From assembly GCA_964247055.1 (NCBI GenBank), contig OZ176054.1:6014001-6078000 (forward strand): a stretch of 64,000 nt of DNA, in the 5' to 3' direction. Below the pieces are notes generated by a model. The model was given only the letters and a program-made list of their open reading frames with translations, did not search any database and had not been told where the DNA came from. Within the stretch, counting starts at the first letter, position 1. Every line of letters starts with the position of its first letter. This DNA comes from Paragordius varius (lineage: Eukaryota; Nematomorpha). The position numbers and the translations under genes were made by a program. Positions 21,089 to 34,300 of this stretch are shown here, in pieces.

Positions 21089-22281
21089 TATATCATTTCC
21101 CAGTCTAAATAAACGTTTTCCCAGTCAATCGAAACATTTTCCCAGTCAATCGAAACGTTTTCCCAGTCAATCGAAACATTTTCCTAGTCAATCAAACGTT
21201 TTCCCAGTCAATAAAAACATTTTCCCAGTCAATAAAAACATTTTCCCAGTCAATAAAAACATTTCAATCAATAAAAACGGTTTTATTTTTGCTGATAAAT
21301 ATCAAAACAAGAATATAAAAACAACTTTTAACCATTATTAGCGTAATGTTAGGATATTATTTTTTATAAAACACAATTATTGAATGACGATTTTTCCAAG
21401 ATTATAATCAATCATTAGTGACTTATTCTTTATATGTTATATTTTTGGAATTAAGGTTTTATTTTTTATTTTATCGATAATTCATATTAATATTTGCGGA
21501 ACGCTACACAATAGTTTTTAACTATGTCAGGTTTGTCGATAAAAATACTGTCGGAAAAAATATCTACATGAAATTTTTTTTTGATAAAAATGTTTTTGAT
21601 TTAAAAATATTTAATAAAAAGGATATTTGACTACAAGGGTGTCCAACCTTCGCGGGCCGCATTTTTAACTTAAAAAGCACAGATTTGTTGGCATATATTT
21701 GCATATGGTTTTCCAAATTTTTGGGGCCCGCACAATAATACTCGGAAGGCCGCCTTAGGCCCCCAACCAAAGGTTAAATATTATATAAAATTTAAGTTTA
21801 AGATCCAATATAAAGTGTTAAATGATCTTTGTGATTAAAATGGTATATTTTTATAAATTGTATTACTTCCTCCGTAACTATAGATTTTTTAAGTTAGCCG
21901 CATATATTAATGCGAACCATCACAACAATATTATCTTAACTCAAATTCCAATATAACATTTAAAGAATAAGTCATTAATGATTATGCACTGGAATACACT
22001 TGGAAAAATCGTCATTCAATAATTGTGTTTTTATAAAAAATAATATCCTAATATTAGGCTAATAATGGTTAAAAGTTGTTTTTATATTCTTGTTTTGATA
22101 TTTATCATCAAAAATTAAACCGTTTTTATTGACTGGGTTGATTGGGAAAATGTTTTATTGACAGGGAAAATGTTTCGATTGACTGGGAAAACGTTTCGAT
22201 TGACTGGGAATATGTTTCGATTGACTGGGAAAACGTTTCGATTGACTGTGAAAACGTTTATTTAGACTGGGAAATGGTATA
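21089..22281. mobile_element. foldback element FB2
   Basis: Second copy of the foldback family, 1.19 kb. Left end TATATCATTTCCCAGTC, right end GACTGGGAAATGGTATA. Left arm about 21089-21498 with eight or so 21-bp units, right arm about 21898-22281 with fewer. It shares with FB1 the ATAAATATCAAAACAAGAA segment and the hAT-like loop (21637-21770), but has a shorter loop and several differences, so the two insertions are not a recent duplication. Confidence 0.78.
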
Positions 22282-22675
22282 CATCAAAATAGAATTAAGA
22301 AATAATGTTTATCATTTTTCCATTTTTTTGTGATTTGGTTTAGGAGTCTATAAAATATTTACTGTTTTATTTTTAAATTTTACATGAGCGGGAATTAGTT
22401 AGTTTATAAATTAAAACAAAATTGGATTTATAATTAGTAGTAAATCAATTAAAAATCCGTACATATTCAATTAATAATATTAATTTGTGTTAAAACAAAT
22501 TTGTTACAGGGATTTGTAAGGATTGTTTGATATTTAACCAATTTTAAATCCTATTTTGCACAGATTAAATACTTTATAATTCCCACACATGTTGGATTCC
22601 AAAAGAGTATAAATTTTTTATACACTCATAAACCAGATGACGAAAAAATGAAAAAATAATAATATTTAATTTTAT

Positions 22676-22726
22676 CCAGGTATCCAGAAAAGGGTGTGAC
22701 AGGCTTGCTCCCTACCGTCACTGTCC
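22676..22726 (+). repeat. short dispersed repeat shared with 48921-48966
   Basis: The text around CCAGAAAAGGGTGTGACAG followed by GCTTGC and CTACCGTCACT recurs on the opposite strand at 48921-48966 with roughly 85 percent identity by eye. Immediately downstream, GTCC/GGAC forms a small hairpin and ACTGCC/GGCAGT can pair across 22740-22780. Confidence 0.55.
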
Positions 22727-23399
22727 GCACAGGACGACCCTTACTGCCTTCCTACGCTTTTACACGCCTCAGGGCAGTGGGACGTCTTCATTCTTCAGGG
22801 CTTCTAACAAACATATTCAATGGAACGTATAATACTAAACATATATATGATAAGCTAAATGTGTATATAATCGATATAAATAAGGCGCCCAAATTAATTA
22901 ATGATTTATGATAAGTTAAAATCTACAAGCGAGATACCGATTTATAAAATTAGTCATCAAAATAAGATTACGATATGTTTTACTAGCAACGAAAACGAAT
23001 TAAATAGTGAGAACAAGCATAAAATCGATTTTTAAAAACGAAAGTCATACAAAAGTGATAAATTAATTGATGCAAGAGTAAATTCGTCATAAACTAAATT
23101 TTTTTACCAAAAATAGAATAAATTATAAATGCAAAACCTATCATAGAAAGCGCCCCTCTCATAAATTAATGGTAACACGTTATTATGATTATGGCTGACC
23201 CAATGGGTTATTGTCACTTAAACCGTCTGGCAAAGCCAAAACGAGATCAACATTAAATTAGAGTTTAAGGCCCAAATTAGTAAATGTCAATTATGGATAA
23301 ATGTTCATAAAGCAAAATAAATTAATATTAATAAGTTAATAAAGGTAATCAAATAATAAGTCTTATCTGTTAAGGCTACATCCAAACTGCTACATCTAA

Positions 23400-23760
23400 A
23401 CAATCTCTGCGAAGACAATTCTGCCTACCTGACGCGATATCCCCAAGCGCTCCTATAATTATGCCGGGAATGGCAAAGGCATACAGTGAGGTTGTCGTAG
23501 AGCCCGGTAGGAGACCCTTGCAGAAGATTGTATAGTGTAGTTAGTGCCATCACTCTACGGAAGACTATCCAAGATCAGACAGCCATGCCCTATTGATTGC
23601 CAGCTATTGGTTCTGCGCAGTCTTCAGAGTAGTGTATCAATCTTCCTAATCCGCCCCATTAGCTTCAGCCAGCGCAAAGCCACTATCCAACATTGTCAAT
23701 GGCCCATGTGAAGGTGTCTCTACCTTCACCGAAATGGGCTCGTTTTAAATCATATGTTTA
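23400..23760 (+). repeat. SINE-like tract with internal inverted duplication
   Basis: The block CCTATAATTATGCC, ATGGCAAAGGCATACAGTGA, AGAGCCCGGTAGGAGACCC recurs at about 50600-50690. Further on, AAGATTGTAT...GGAAGACT (around 23524-23567) is followed by a roughly inverted relative (AGTCTTCAGAGTAGTG) near 23622. No RNA polymerase III A/B boxes or tRNA fold could be assigned with confidence. Confidence 0.4.
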
Positions 23761-24908
23761 TTTTCATTTAATTTTATTTTGATGTATATTACTGAAAAAT
23801 ATGAATGTTAAAAAATAATGAGTTTAACTATTAGATTAAAAAAATATTTTAATACAGTTCGATAAAAAACTTTTAAGTATGTTGAGAGACAAACGCCATC
23901 TTATGAACTGAGATTTTATACAAACCATAACTATATAATTTTAGGCTATTTATATATATAAAATATATCCATAAAATAAATAATAAACCATATTATCTCA
24001 AGTTTATTATTATTTTTTGAAATATCCTTAATTTTTACTTTATGTCGAATTTTGCTCAATATTTCAAAAACTAGGTCATCAACAAATTTTGCGGCAAATT
24101 AGTTCGCTAATCATAGGCTAGCTCAGGAAAATTTTTTTTTAAAAAAAAAATAAGCCCTCTTTTTGCGCGCCTCACAGACAAAAGAAAGCATATTTTAAAA
24201 TACGGCCTGATAGCTTATTTACTTTTTAAAATATTCAAATTTTAACTCGCTCAAGATATAAAACCCCAAAATGTAATATTGAAAAACTTCTAAAAACGAT
24301 TTCCCACTTCCATCCTAAGAAATCATTTAAATACAATTTAAATTTAAAAAATCGCTCCATAAATAACTACTTTGACCAATTTTACTTTACGACATTTTGC
24401 AAAATATCATGTTTTTTATTTAAAAATAAGTTGAATTTTTTTAATAAACTAACACCTATATTAACAAAAATTTCGTTTATTTTGCATTTAATTTATTAAA
24501 AGCATTAGTGTTAAGTTTTCTAACTTTTTACCTTTAGGTTTATCCATTAAATAAGAATTATCAAATTTTTAATACAAAATATTTTTTATTTCGATTTATC
24601 AATGTAGTATAAAAGTACATTTTACAATAGTTTCAATATTTTTTGATATATTTGATATTACACACCCGGAGTCACAATAAGTTGAATTGAACTACACAAA
24701 TGAATCTTTGCATCCTGGTGATAATTTTAAGTTGTTTACACCTCAATATATTTTCATTAACCCGATTTTATTGACATTTATCATTTAACAGTAAAATAGG
24801 AAATGCGAAATTTCTATTTTTTATAATTATATAATTTCGATTTGATAATTATTTGAGATAAATAAATTATAAAAATAACACCCACAATTAAAAAGTTTTA
24901 AGGCCCCT

Positions 24909-25530
24909 ATGAAAGAATACACTGACTATTTTAACAACAGCAAACATTTTTGTGATTGTTCCATGCCACAAAAAAAGATACGGAAAAATTTAAACTTCAG
25001 TCCTGAAGATCGTAAGGAATTTTTGCTTGGCTTTCATAAACGAAAAACATTGCGGAAAGCTGAAGCTATTGAAAAATGCGTTAATCAAATTAAATCAGAG
25101 AGGAATAAAATTAAAATATTAGTATAAATATTAATAATATATAGAAAAAACAAAATTTATTGAAATATATAGACGATTCAACTAATTCAGCAATAAAAAG
25201 TTAATTGTGTTTTTATTTTTAAGAACTGGATGATGTATATCAGCAAGACCTATCCACATCCACGATTACCGTCACAACATTTAATGAAATGGATATGTCT
25301 AATAATGACACATATTTGGGAATCAATGTAATTTTTTTTTCTATCATAGACATCAGTTGTAAAATCCAAACCAACCGAACAAAATAATACAGAAAAGTTA
25401 TTAAAAATTAATTTTTAGGGATGAAACCAATTTAGTTAGAAAAAATATTGAAATGCTATCAATGAAGCTGCAAAAATTGAAAACCAAACGGCGAAAAAAG
25501 AAGCATAAGTCTAAACGTTTCAATAAATAA
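24909..25530 (+). CDS. NOL12: NOL12/RRP17-like nucleolar protein, four mini-introns
   Basis: Likely a nucleolar factor in ribosomal RNA maturation, as for NOL12/Rrp17 in animals and yeast. Exons: 24909-25121, 25145-25199, 25224-25327, 25350-25396, 25419-25530; 531 nt, 176 aa, close to the ~210 aa of human. The diagnostic block FSPEDRKEFLLGFHKRKTLR aligns with the family's FDEEKRREYLTGFHKRK. A charged coiled-coil follows, then TSTITVTTFNEMDM (family: HTVTVTTISDLDL) and a basic tail, KTKRRKKKHKSKRF. All four introns are 23, 24, 22 and 22 nt, begin GTA or GTT and end AG; every phase agrees. Without them the gene collapses to a 72-codon frame. The first ATG is taken as the start. Flanks are repeat-rich. 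Confidence 0.87.
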
Positions 25531-25689
25531 TGTATTTTTTAAAAAAGATATATTTGTTTGTTTAACACGGTTTAGCTTGAGATTATATTTCTAATGGTAA
25601 AAATATTTTAACTCTTTATAAATCTTTTCAATTTTTTATCCCCGATGACATATTAAGGTAGTTTTATCCAAGCTCAATCTTGTAAATAA

Positions 25690-26130
25690 AGTACCGTTTG
25701 AAAGTAATTTTAGGTTTTTATTAAACATTATTTTCCTGTATTAGAGAAAAATATATTTTTACAGTTTTGTAATTTTTAGAGTCTAAAATTAGGACAGCTC
25801 CAAAAGACGATTGAAATAAACAGCTGATTTAAAAATCTATATATATATATATCAAGTTTTTTGGAAAACAGCATGCACCTTAAAACTTTACGAAAGTTAA
25901 TTATTTATATAACCATAATATACATTAATTTGCCTAAAGAAATAAACGATAAAATGGCGGTTAAGTTTGATATTAGGATTTTTTCTACAATTTACATTAT
26001 TTTAAACCTTTTTTGCATTATGCGCCTTAATGACTATAGAAAGATATTTGCAACGGCCTAATTACCTTGATTACTTTTTAAAACTTTGAAATTTCGATTT
26101 GCTTTGGAATATAAAACTACCTCAAAGGTC
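25690..26130 (+). repeat. dispersed repeat R3, copy 1
   Basis: Landmarks: TTTTACAGTTTTGTAATTTT, then CTAAAATTAGGACAGCTCCAAA, an ATGCGCCTTAATG block and ATATAAAACTACCTCAAAGG. The same order occurs at 52680-53010, and parts occur at 24150-24300 and 48645-48750. No protein is encoded. Confidence 0.6.
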
Positions 26131-27302
26131 AAGAAGTGTTAATAAGAATACAAAATCATTCATATACTTTTACTTAAAATTCTATCAATTTTTTCAACTA
26201 GGTTTTTGGGAAATACCCGGTATTTAAAAAGCAAATGCCTAAATTTCTAACTTTTATTATTTAATTAATTTTGAAGTGAGTCACCGTGAATATTTTAAAA
26301 CAAAGTGAAATTAAAAATTACGAGATTTATTGGGTAGTCGTCATTTCAAATGCTTTCATCCTTTTGTTATTATTATTTTCTCCGGTTTTGTCACCACATA
26401 ATATTAAAAAAGCGCGGATGAAATGGTTTCTGTTTCCAGGTTTTTTTGCGAAATTTTTTTATTTTGATTCCATTGCATGTTATGGATCAAACGGTTTCAT
26501 TTAACAGTTATCTTAGGCTTTTATAGAATGAGAATAGATAGCCGAAATATATTTAAGTTTCGAATGATTGTATAGTAATTTTTTCTGGAAAATGGAAAAA
26601 ATCATATTTTATAATTCAGATCAATATGAATAAAAGAATAATCATTATATATAAATATAACGATTTATTCTATTAACTGCGGGGTACCCTATAACCAATC
26701 ACCTCTCTCTAGGACATCAGTCATATTCATCGCTATTACAAAATATGAACCGTTTTTGATTTGTGGTTCCAAAAAAGGTTTTAAAACAGCTTATGGCACG
26801 GTTCCGATTCCAAAAACGATTCCACGAAGCCGGAAGAAAAACATTATTTATGATTTGGGAAGACGAAAATTAGATAAATGATGCCTACGATTGCATTGAA
26901 TTTGATCAAGTATGATGAGATGTTCGCTTCCCAAACGGTTCTAAAATTGGCTTATAGGAAGATGGATCTATCAAGCAATTAATTAAAAATATATAATTAC
27001 TAGTATATTTTTTTATAACGACTTTTCAAATTTGTAATTCCTATGAATATCTCTTGGACGGAAACGAAAAATATTGTAGGTGAGATAACTTGGAAATCTA
27101 CAAAAAATGGCGGAAATATTTAATTATTTTTAAAGTAATTAAATCATAAAAACGTAAATTGTTTAACTTGAAATAAAAGAAACTGATCATGGAAACTAAT
27201 TTAATTGGTTAGACATGGATAAAATATTAAATTTTCATGTATTATAGTATTTTCATCAAAACTGTTAATCTTAATTGAAGGCAGCTAAATTAAAATAGGT
27301 TT

Positions 27303-27440
27303 ATTTTCCATTTTCTATTTTAAGTTTAGCCTCAGTAAGGTCGTCATATATAGTTTTGAGCCAACTTTTAAAGGGCCTCAGATTAGAGTTCATTGTGGTA
27401 AAAGCCATAATTAAGGTCCACGATGGGTGTGGCCAGCAGC
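27303..27440 (-). CDS. hypothetical short frame, possible exon or relic
   Basis: After an AAGATAG acceptor-like site the frame reads CWPHPSWTLIMAF, then TTMNSNLRPFKSWLKTIYDD and LTEAKLKIENGK before a TAA. The amino-acid mix looks like a real protein rather than translated AT-rich DNA. Upstream sequence in other frames (SLQNKISAIDLFLRAKRLR) also looks coding-like, suggesting a decayed gene. I do not recognise the family. Confidence 0.25.
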
Positions 27441-28372
27441 CTATCTTAGTCTTTTGGCTCTTAGAAAGAGGTCAATAGCACTGATTTTGTTTTGTAGGGA
27501 TCAAACTGATCATATATAGAGTTTGGGATTACCACCAAAAAGCATTGTTTTAAAGCGCAAACACTGAACACTGTAAAAAACGCTTATAGAATTACAAAAC
27601 TATTTTAATCGACGAAAGGCTTATATAAATTCTTGTGGACAAGTTGGACACATGACATAATCTAAAACGATATATATAACGATAATAATTCATTTATTCG
27701 TAATTTAATCATCCATACTTATACATAAGATTATACATATATGTATTCAAGTATAAATATAATTTCATATATGCAACAAGAAAATGGCGATGCGATAAAA
27801 TATTTATATATGGAAGGAAATCAAAATATCATTCATTGTAATGAAAAAAAATAAAGAAAATAAAATCTTCCCACAATAAGGATTTTTTGTTATGCTTTAT
27901 GCACTGTAATAATAATTATTTTGTTGAATGTAATCATATTCTATTCTAAGGACAATTATGTGGGCACCGTCTGAAAAGTTATATTTATATATAAGGTATT
28001 TCACTGAAACTTGATATTTTATATAAAAACACAACGACATTGTGTTATATAATTAATTTATATTGGACCCTTGGTCAGAGTAATACGCGTTAAATTCATA
28101 AGATGTTTTAAAGAGGAAAAGAGGGGACATATATGGGGAAGGTAAAATGCGTCACATAATATTTTTAATATATTTTTTAAAACAAAATGATGTGAAATGC
28201 CATCATTTATTATTATTTTTCAGAGATATAATTTCAAAATATATTAAGGCGGCTATTTGCTATACATCTTTAATTTTTATCAGTTACACATGATGGTTTG
28301 CCATTCAAAAAATATGGCTCTCTTTAAACAATATATATATCACATGTTATTTTCCCAAAGAATCAAAATTTT

Positions 28373-31300
28373 TTATTGAGAACTATTGTTTGCCATATTA
28401 TTATTATTGTTGTTGTTATTTGTATTTGAATTATTATTGTTGGGCAGGTTTGCTGTAACACCGGTATTAATTGTAGTACTGCTAGCCCCTTTCCTCTCCT
28501 TAGGTTTGAGGTAATCATCATTGGCTAAATCAAAAATATTTGCTCTATCCTCTTTACGATATTGCAAACATTTTCGGATAAAAGCCTATCAATCAATTAA
28601 AATTAAATATATATAGATATATATTTTTAAAACTTAAAATTATATTAGACGGGGGAGTCCAACATAAATAGCTCTGTGGGCCGAGATTTAATCAGATAAT
28701 TTGTTTAAAAGATATCAATTTTAGTAGAATTTTGTAAGAATATTATGTAAATTATGGAACAAATTTTTCGCAGACCTAACATAATGTCTCAGAAGGCCGC
28801 GTGTGGACATAGAACAGATCCTAATATATGCACATTGTAGAAGTAAAAATGTCGATCAATGGTAAACGTAAAAATTAACATAAATGATATGCATTTAATT
28901 TTGTTGATGCAGAGTTAACCGAAATTTTTAATGTGTAAATACTAATTTTTTTATTATATTTGTTAAATGATTTGTTATTCAAGGAATATATAAGGCAAAT
29001 AAAAACTAACCTTAGCTTCAGCACTGACTAATGGTTTATTTGGAAATTCGACCTCTTTGGCTTTGAGTATAGTTTTTTCTTGTAAAATTGTCGCTTGACT
29101 TTGATTGTGACCAAATGGCTATCATATAAATACAAGTTTAATTTTTAGAAAAAAAATCAAATTGTGTTTGTGTACCTTTTTGCCATATAAACATTGATAA
29201 AAGATGACACCCACACTCCATACATCTACTTTGGAGGAAATTTTTGGCGGTATTTTACCAATTTCAAAACATTCGGGTGGTAGATACCTATAAAATTAAA
29301 AATGCAATATTAAACCTCCAAAATATAATTTTGAACAAAGTAAAATGTTAAAAAAGTACCACAATTTGGTACAAATGAAATAAAGAAATATTATTCTTAC
29401 CAATAAGTCCCAGCACCCTGAGAGGTTAAATCCATCTCGAGCGAAGTGTCAGGACCTTCGTTTGTCATAATTTTGCTTAACCCAAAATCGGTGATCTTTA
29501 TTTCACCACTAACGCTCCCACTTTGTAGCAATATGTTACCTACGATCACGATAAATGCATGAAACAATTCAATATATATAATCAACAAACAAAAGATATG
29601 AATCTCGCAATGTAAAAACTTTCAAGGAGGTATATACACGGATGATTTTACAGCCAATCAAATTTTTTTTGTGGTACAACCTCACCAAAAAAAATATAAT
29701 TTTAAATTCAAAATTTTTGTTAGCTATTATTAGGCATAAAAATGAAAAAAAACCGCACAAAAATGTTTTACCCCTCTAGGGGAAAATCAGCAAACACGCA
29801 TTTTATACGCTAAACACTGTTTTTACAGAATTTTTTTCTTTTTCTTCATTGTATTTTTAAGTCAGAATAAAATATACCTTTATAAAATATTAAAGTCTTC
29901 AATAAGGGATAATAAAAATTTCATCATATATTTATATAAAACGTTCATTAACCAATTTCAGCGGTTATACTTTTTTAATAAATATTTGCATATAAAAATC
30001 ATATCAAATTTAGTTTAAATTTTTATTTTATAGTAATAAGATATAGCACAAAAAAATCAAAAAAGTTCATTTGGCACAAAAAAGAGTAAGTTCACAAAAA
30101 AATCCGTAAGAAAAAGGTTTGATATAAAAAAATCAAATAAAGTAAAATAATACCGGGTTTTAAATCATAATGGATAATGGGTGGGCGTATATCATTGAGG
30201 TATTTGATAGCGCTTACGGCTTGTAAAACAACGTTCCTGGCCTCTCGTTCAGATATGGATTTATGTTGTTTCAAGTAAAAATCCAAATCATTTCCATCAC
30301 AGTATTCAAGAACGGTACAAAAACTATAAGAATTTTTTTATTAAATACGTTAATCTTTATGTAAATTATGATATAGTAAAATTTAAAAATAAATATTTCC
30401 GTCTGTTAATAAAATCGCGTTAGTAAATTTTAGGGAGACTAAATCGTTAATGAATGAAAGTGAAAAGGTATAATTAAATAGACATGATATAACATTAAAT
30501 CAAAAGTCATTAAATGGGAGGATTTAAGGCTTTAATCAAAATAATTCATGATTTTTAGGGACAAAATCAAAATTGTTAAAAATCTGAAGTTTAAATTTAA
30601 TGGCTATTGCTATGAAACAAGGTGTATATTTTGGACTTACATTATATGGGTTAAATAAATATATATAACCTTAAAGGAAGAAATCAAAAGCTAACTACAA
30701 AGATACACCAAAAACTACAAACAAAAAAGAAATTTTTGAAATTACAAATTCAAAAACTGTAATAAATTAGACACAGAAAAAAATAAAAACTTTAGGGCCA
30801 ATAAATATCATTTCGCTTCTGTTTTTCAAGAATAAAAACGCCTTATTCATCCAAAAAATCAAAATACGTTCAAAATTTGACGGTATGCAAAAATAAAGAG
30901 AGTTTGATATAACAATTAAAATACAAAAACATGCATGCATATAAAAATGGGTATATACGAATTATTGTCAATTTCGAAGACATCAAAGAGCTTAATAATT
31001 TTATCATGGTTTAAGCCCTTATGTATGTTGTATTCACGAACGGCATGTTTAATATAATTGGCTTTCTTATCATCCTTCCAATCCTTGTTGAGTTGATGGA
31101 TTTTACAGGCCACGTAACGTTGTTCAACCAAATCGTAGCCCTGAATTGGGAAACATACATAAAAAATAAGAGATTCTTTCAATACAAAAAATATGTTGCT
31201 AGTTGTTCATTCAATATTTATTGCCAGATATCATCTAGAGTTAAGAAAATTATTGGTTAAAAAGCAAAAAAGGGATAAAAATACATTATTTTTCACAAAT

Positions 31301-34300
31301 TTGCCAATATTATTTTTTAGTGTCAATGCTATCTGGCAACATTTAATAAAAAACGTATAATATTTTAGTTACATGGTGTATATATATAATAGAATTAAAA
31401 CCATACTATATAGATATTATAAAATACCTTATGAACTTCACTAAATCCACCCTTACCCAATAAATTGAGCAGTAAGTATCTTTCATTAAGTATCACATTG
31501 TCTTTAAATCTGTAGTAAATGATTTTATAGAATAATTAGTATAATAATAATTATTAACTTATATCATCAATAAAATTAAGCAATAAATAATTTTCTCAAA
31601 TAATATATTATTATTTTTATGTTAAAAAACATACCGGCTTTGATCCTCGTGATCAATGCGTTTAAGTTCCCGAACGTGGAGATTGCGTTCTCTTTCCAGT
31701 TTTTCGTAATCAAGCAACAAATCATTTTCCTCTTTTTTGAGTTGGAGTTGCCGAAGTTTTAGGATTTCTTCTTGGATATGGTAATCCATGGCTGTTAAAC
31801 TATTATATATTTAATAAAAATAATAATGAGAAAGTAAATAATAATTTAATAAGGGTATCATCTACTAATATAACTGAAAATAAGTTTTTTGAAATTTGTG
31901 CGCGGTTTAAAAAAAAATTTTTGTAAAGAAAAGGGTAAAAAAATTAAGTTTTGTAACTAGTAACCATAAAAACTTAAATAGTAGTCGGTCCAAAACTTAC
32001 AAGGATGATAAATAATTGTGTTTTCATATTGAAAAAATAATCAAGACTTAATATTAAATTTATATTTTAATTAGGGAGAAGATGAAGGATAAAAAGATAA
32101 ACTTTTATTAAAAAAACGTAGTTTTTTCTTTATTTAATCACTATCGGATTATAGAAGCATCAGATATAAACCATAGTTTCAAAGATATATATAACACGGC
32201 AAACTTTACAAACCGCTAAAATTAATACAAACAGTTTTACATGACAAAAAACTAGGATTTTATTTAAAAATGCGGTTAAAAAAATCCTTATGAGGGGAAG
32301 AGAAAAGAGTTTCACTGTAAATTACTATTAAGTAAGTGTGTTTATTTAATTTTTCATATAAAAGCATTATCATTGTTTTCTGAAACATTGATACAACACG
32401 CCAAACATTACACATCGGGTTTAATCTTAATTCAACATGACTAGTTATATATAAAAATAGCAAAATATAATCAATCAATTTGAATCGATATTATACTGTT
32501 TATGGTTTGCGTTAATGTTAGGAGGTGGTATAGGGGGAACAGAATTAGACTCAGGTTGGCCATACGGTGAGCTATTCATCATGTAATAATCTGGCATAAT
32601 ACCACTCGAATCAGTGGCAACGCTGCCCATAAGTGGGGAAACATTGTTTGCAGATGCGCCGGATAAATTTATCGAATAATTATTTACATTTGCATTTTCG
32701 TCCATTAATAAATGAGACGTGGGTTGATTCGAAGGTGACATTTGAGCTAAAATTTTAGGTTGTGAATAAAAAGTATAGATACAACGAATTTCACCCAAAT
32801 TTACAATATTAAAGCAGAATAGTTTTACAAAAGTAACTGTTTTGGATATTTTAACATATATCAAAAAAATGTTATCGGTTTATTTAATCTTAGGAAAATA
32901 GCCCATTTAAGAGGGGTCAATTTTCGGATAATATCACACCCAAACTATGATAGTTAACTAAAACTAATTTTCAATATAAATGGGTTTAATTTTCGTAAAC
33001 ATTATGTTTCATTATAGAAGATGGCTTTAGACACATTTTCCAAAAGTATTTTTTCAATTTTGCTCTTCCTTTCAAACCTTATATCACATTGATGTTAATA
33101 CGCAAATAATTTCAAAAAAATCAGAGTAATCACTGTTACTACTTAATATTAAAATATATCGTACAAATTCGAATAAAACTTACCCAAATTTTGCGAGCTT
33201 TTGCTTTGGTTTAACGAGTTTTGGGCAGAATAAGATGCATTCCTGGAGTGATGATGACTAGTATGTCCGCCCTCAATTAATGCCTTCTTTTTAGTCAGCG
33301 CTTTTTTCTGTCGCTCTAAATCCTCTTTTTCCACTGCAATTTCATTTGTGCGCCTACAATTGTAAAAAAAAATAATTTATATATATTCACAAAAATCTTT
33401 TGGCAAAACTTATTTTCGAACAAAAGTTTAATTAAGCAAAACTTTTTTGAGCAATTTTTTTGCACAAAAAACATTTTTGCATTTATTCGCTAAGTAATAA
33501 TGGACAAAATAATTGAATATTTTTTGTAAAACTATTTTGTAACCGTGCAAAAACTGTAACCATTGCCTATTGTTAAGTAAATATCATATATATTTTCAAT
33601 TTTTTAAGTATATATGTATTTTAAAACTTTATAAAATTTTGATGAGTTTTCAGATAAAAAGGGTTTATACCCAAAACAGAGTAAAAATCTTAGGTGAAAA
33701 CTAAAATACAAATATTATTATGATAACTATAACCTAATTTTGGGGTAGTAAAATAAGGAATAGAGATAATATTTACAAGTCTTAATTATATAGTTTATGT
33801 AAACCACGAGTTTAGGAAAAGATGGCTGTCCTTCTAAAAATTATTGGTTTTTTAGACTTTACGATTTTTCTTAAAATTTTTAATGTATATGCAAATATAT
33901 ACCTCATAAGATCGGTAAAAGCGTATCCTTCAGCCCAATTTTCAACGAAATTAACGCCCTGTCTTTGTGTAACAAATTGTCCCAATCTAAATCTATTTTG
34001 CATGCATCTTTGTCTAGATTCTTTTTTCTCAAGCGTAGACTATGATATATAATAAATAAAAGTAGTACTTATATATAGTTTAGTTTGAGGTAAAAACATA
34101 TAGGGTGTAGTTTCATATTTTATATTTCCAGATAACAACTAAAGTAAAGACAGCTTTATTATTGGCTAATAACAAGAAAAAGAAAAAAATAACTTAGGCC
34201 CGACAATTTTTTAAAGTACTAGCAATGCATTTTTTGTTTCAAAAATCAAATAGAATAAAGTAAACTGCACTTAAGTATGTAAATATTACCTTTTCAATCA

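Larger units (their letters stand above)
22282..24908. other. gene-free stretch with SINE-like GC-richer tracts
   Basis: 22676-22810 and 23400-23760 are much less AT-rich than their surroundings and share pieces with 48921-48966 and 50600-50690. 24150-24300 is a partial R3 repeat and 24300-24420 weakly resembles R2. The rest is AT-rich with no supported exon. The upstream region of the NOL12-like gene lies in 24600-24908. Confidence 0.4.
25531..28372. other. intergenic repeats between the NOL12-like and kinase genes
   Basis: 25690-26130 is an R3 repeat copy. 26740-26960 is an AACCG/GGTTCC-rich tract related to those at 421, 36245 and 63041. A coding-like minus frame at 27303-27440 is listed separately. 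27700-28372 is AT-rich and probably holds the 3' UTR of the kinase transcript; no terminator signal is distinctive. The 72-codon plus frame at 26286 is Leu-rich and unsupported. Confidence 0.4.

Noticed and set aside
25861-26061. 66-codon frame
   Set aside because: It lies in an R3 repeat copy and is not open in the other copy at 52680.
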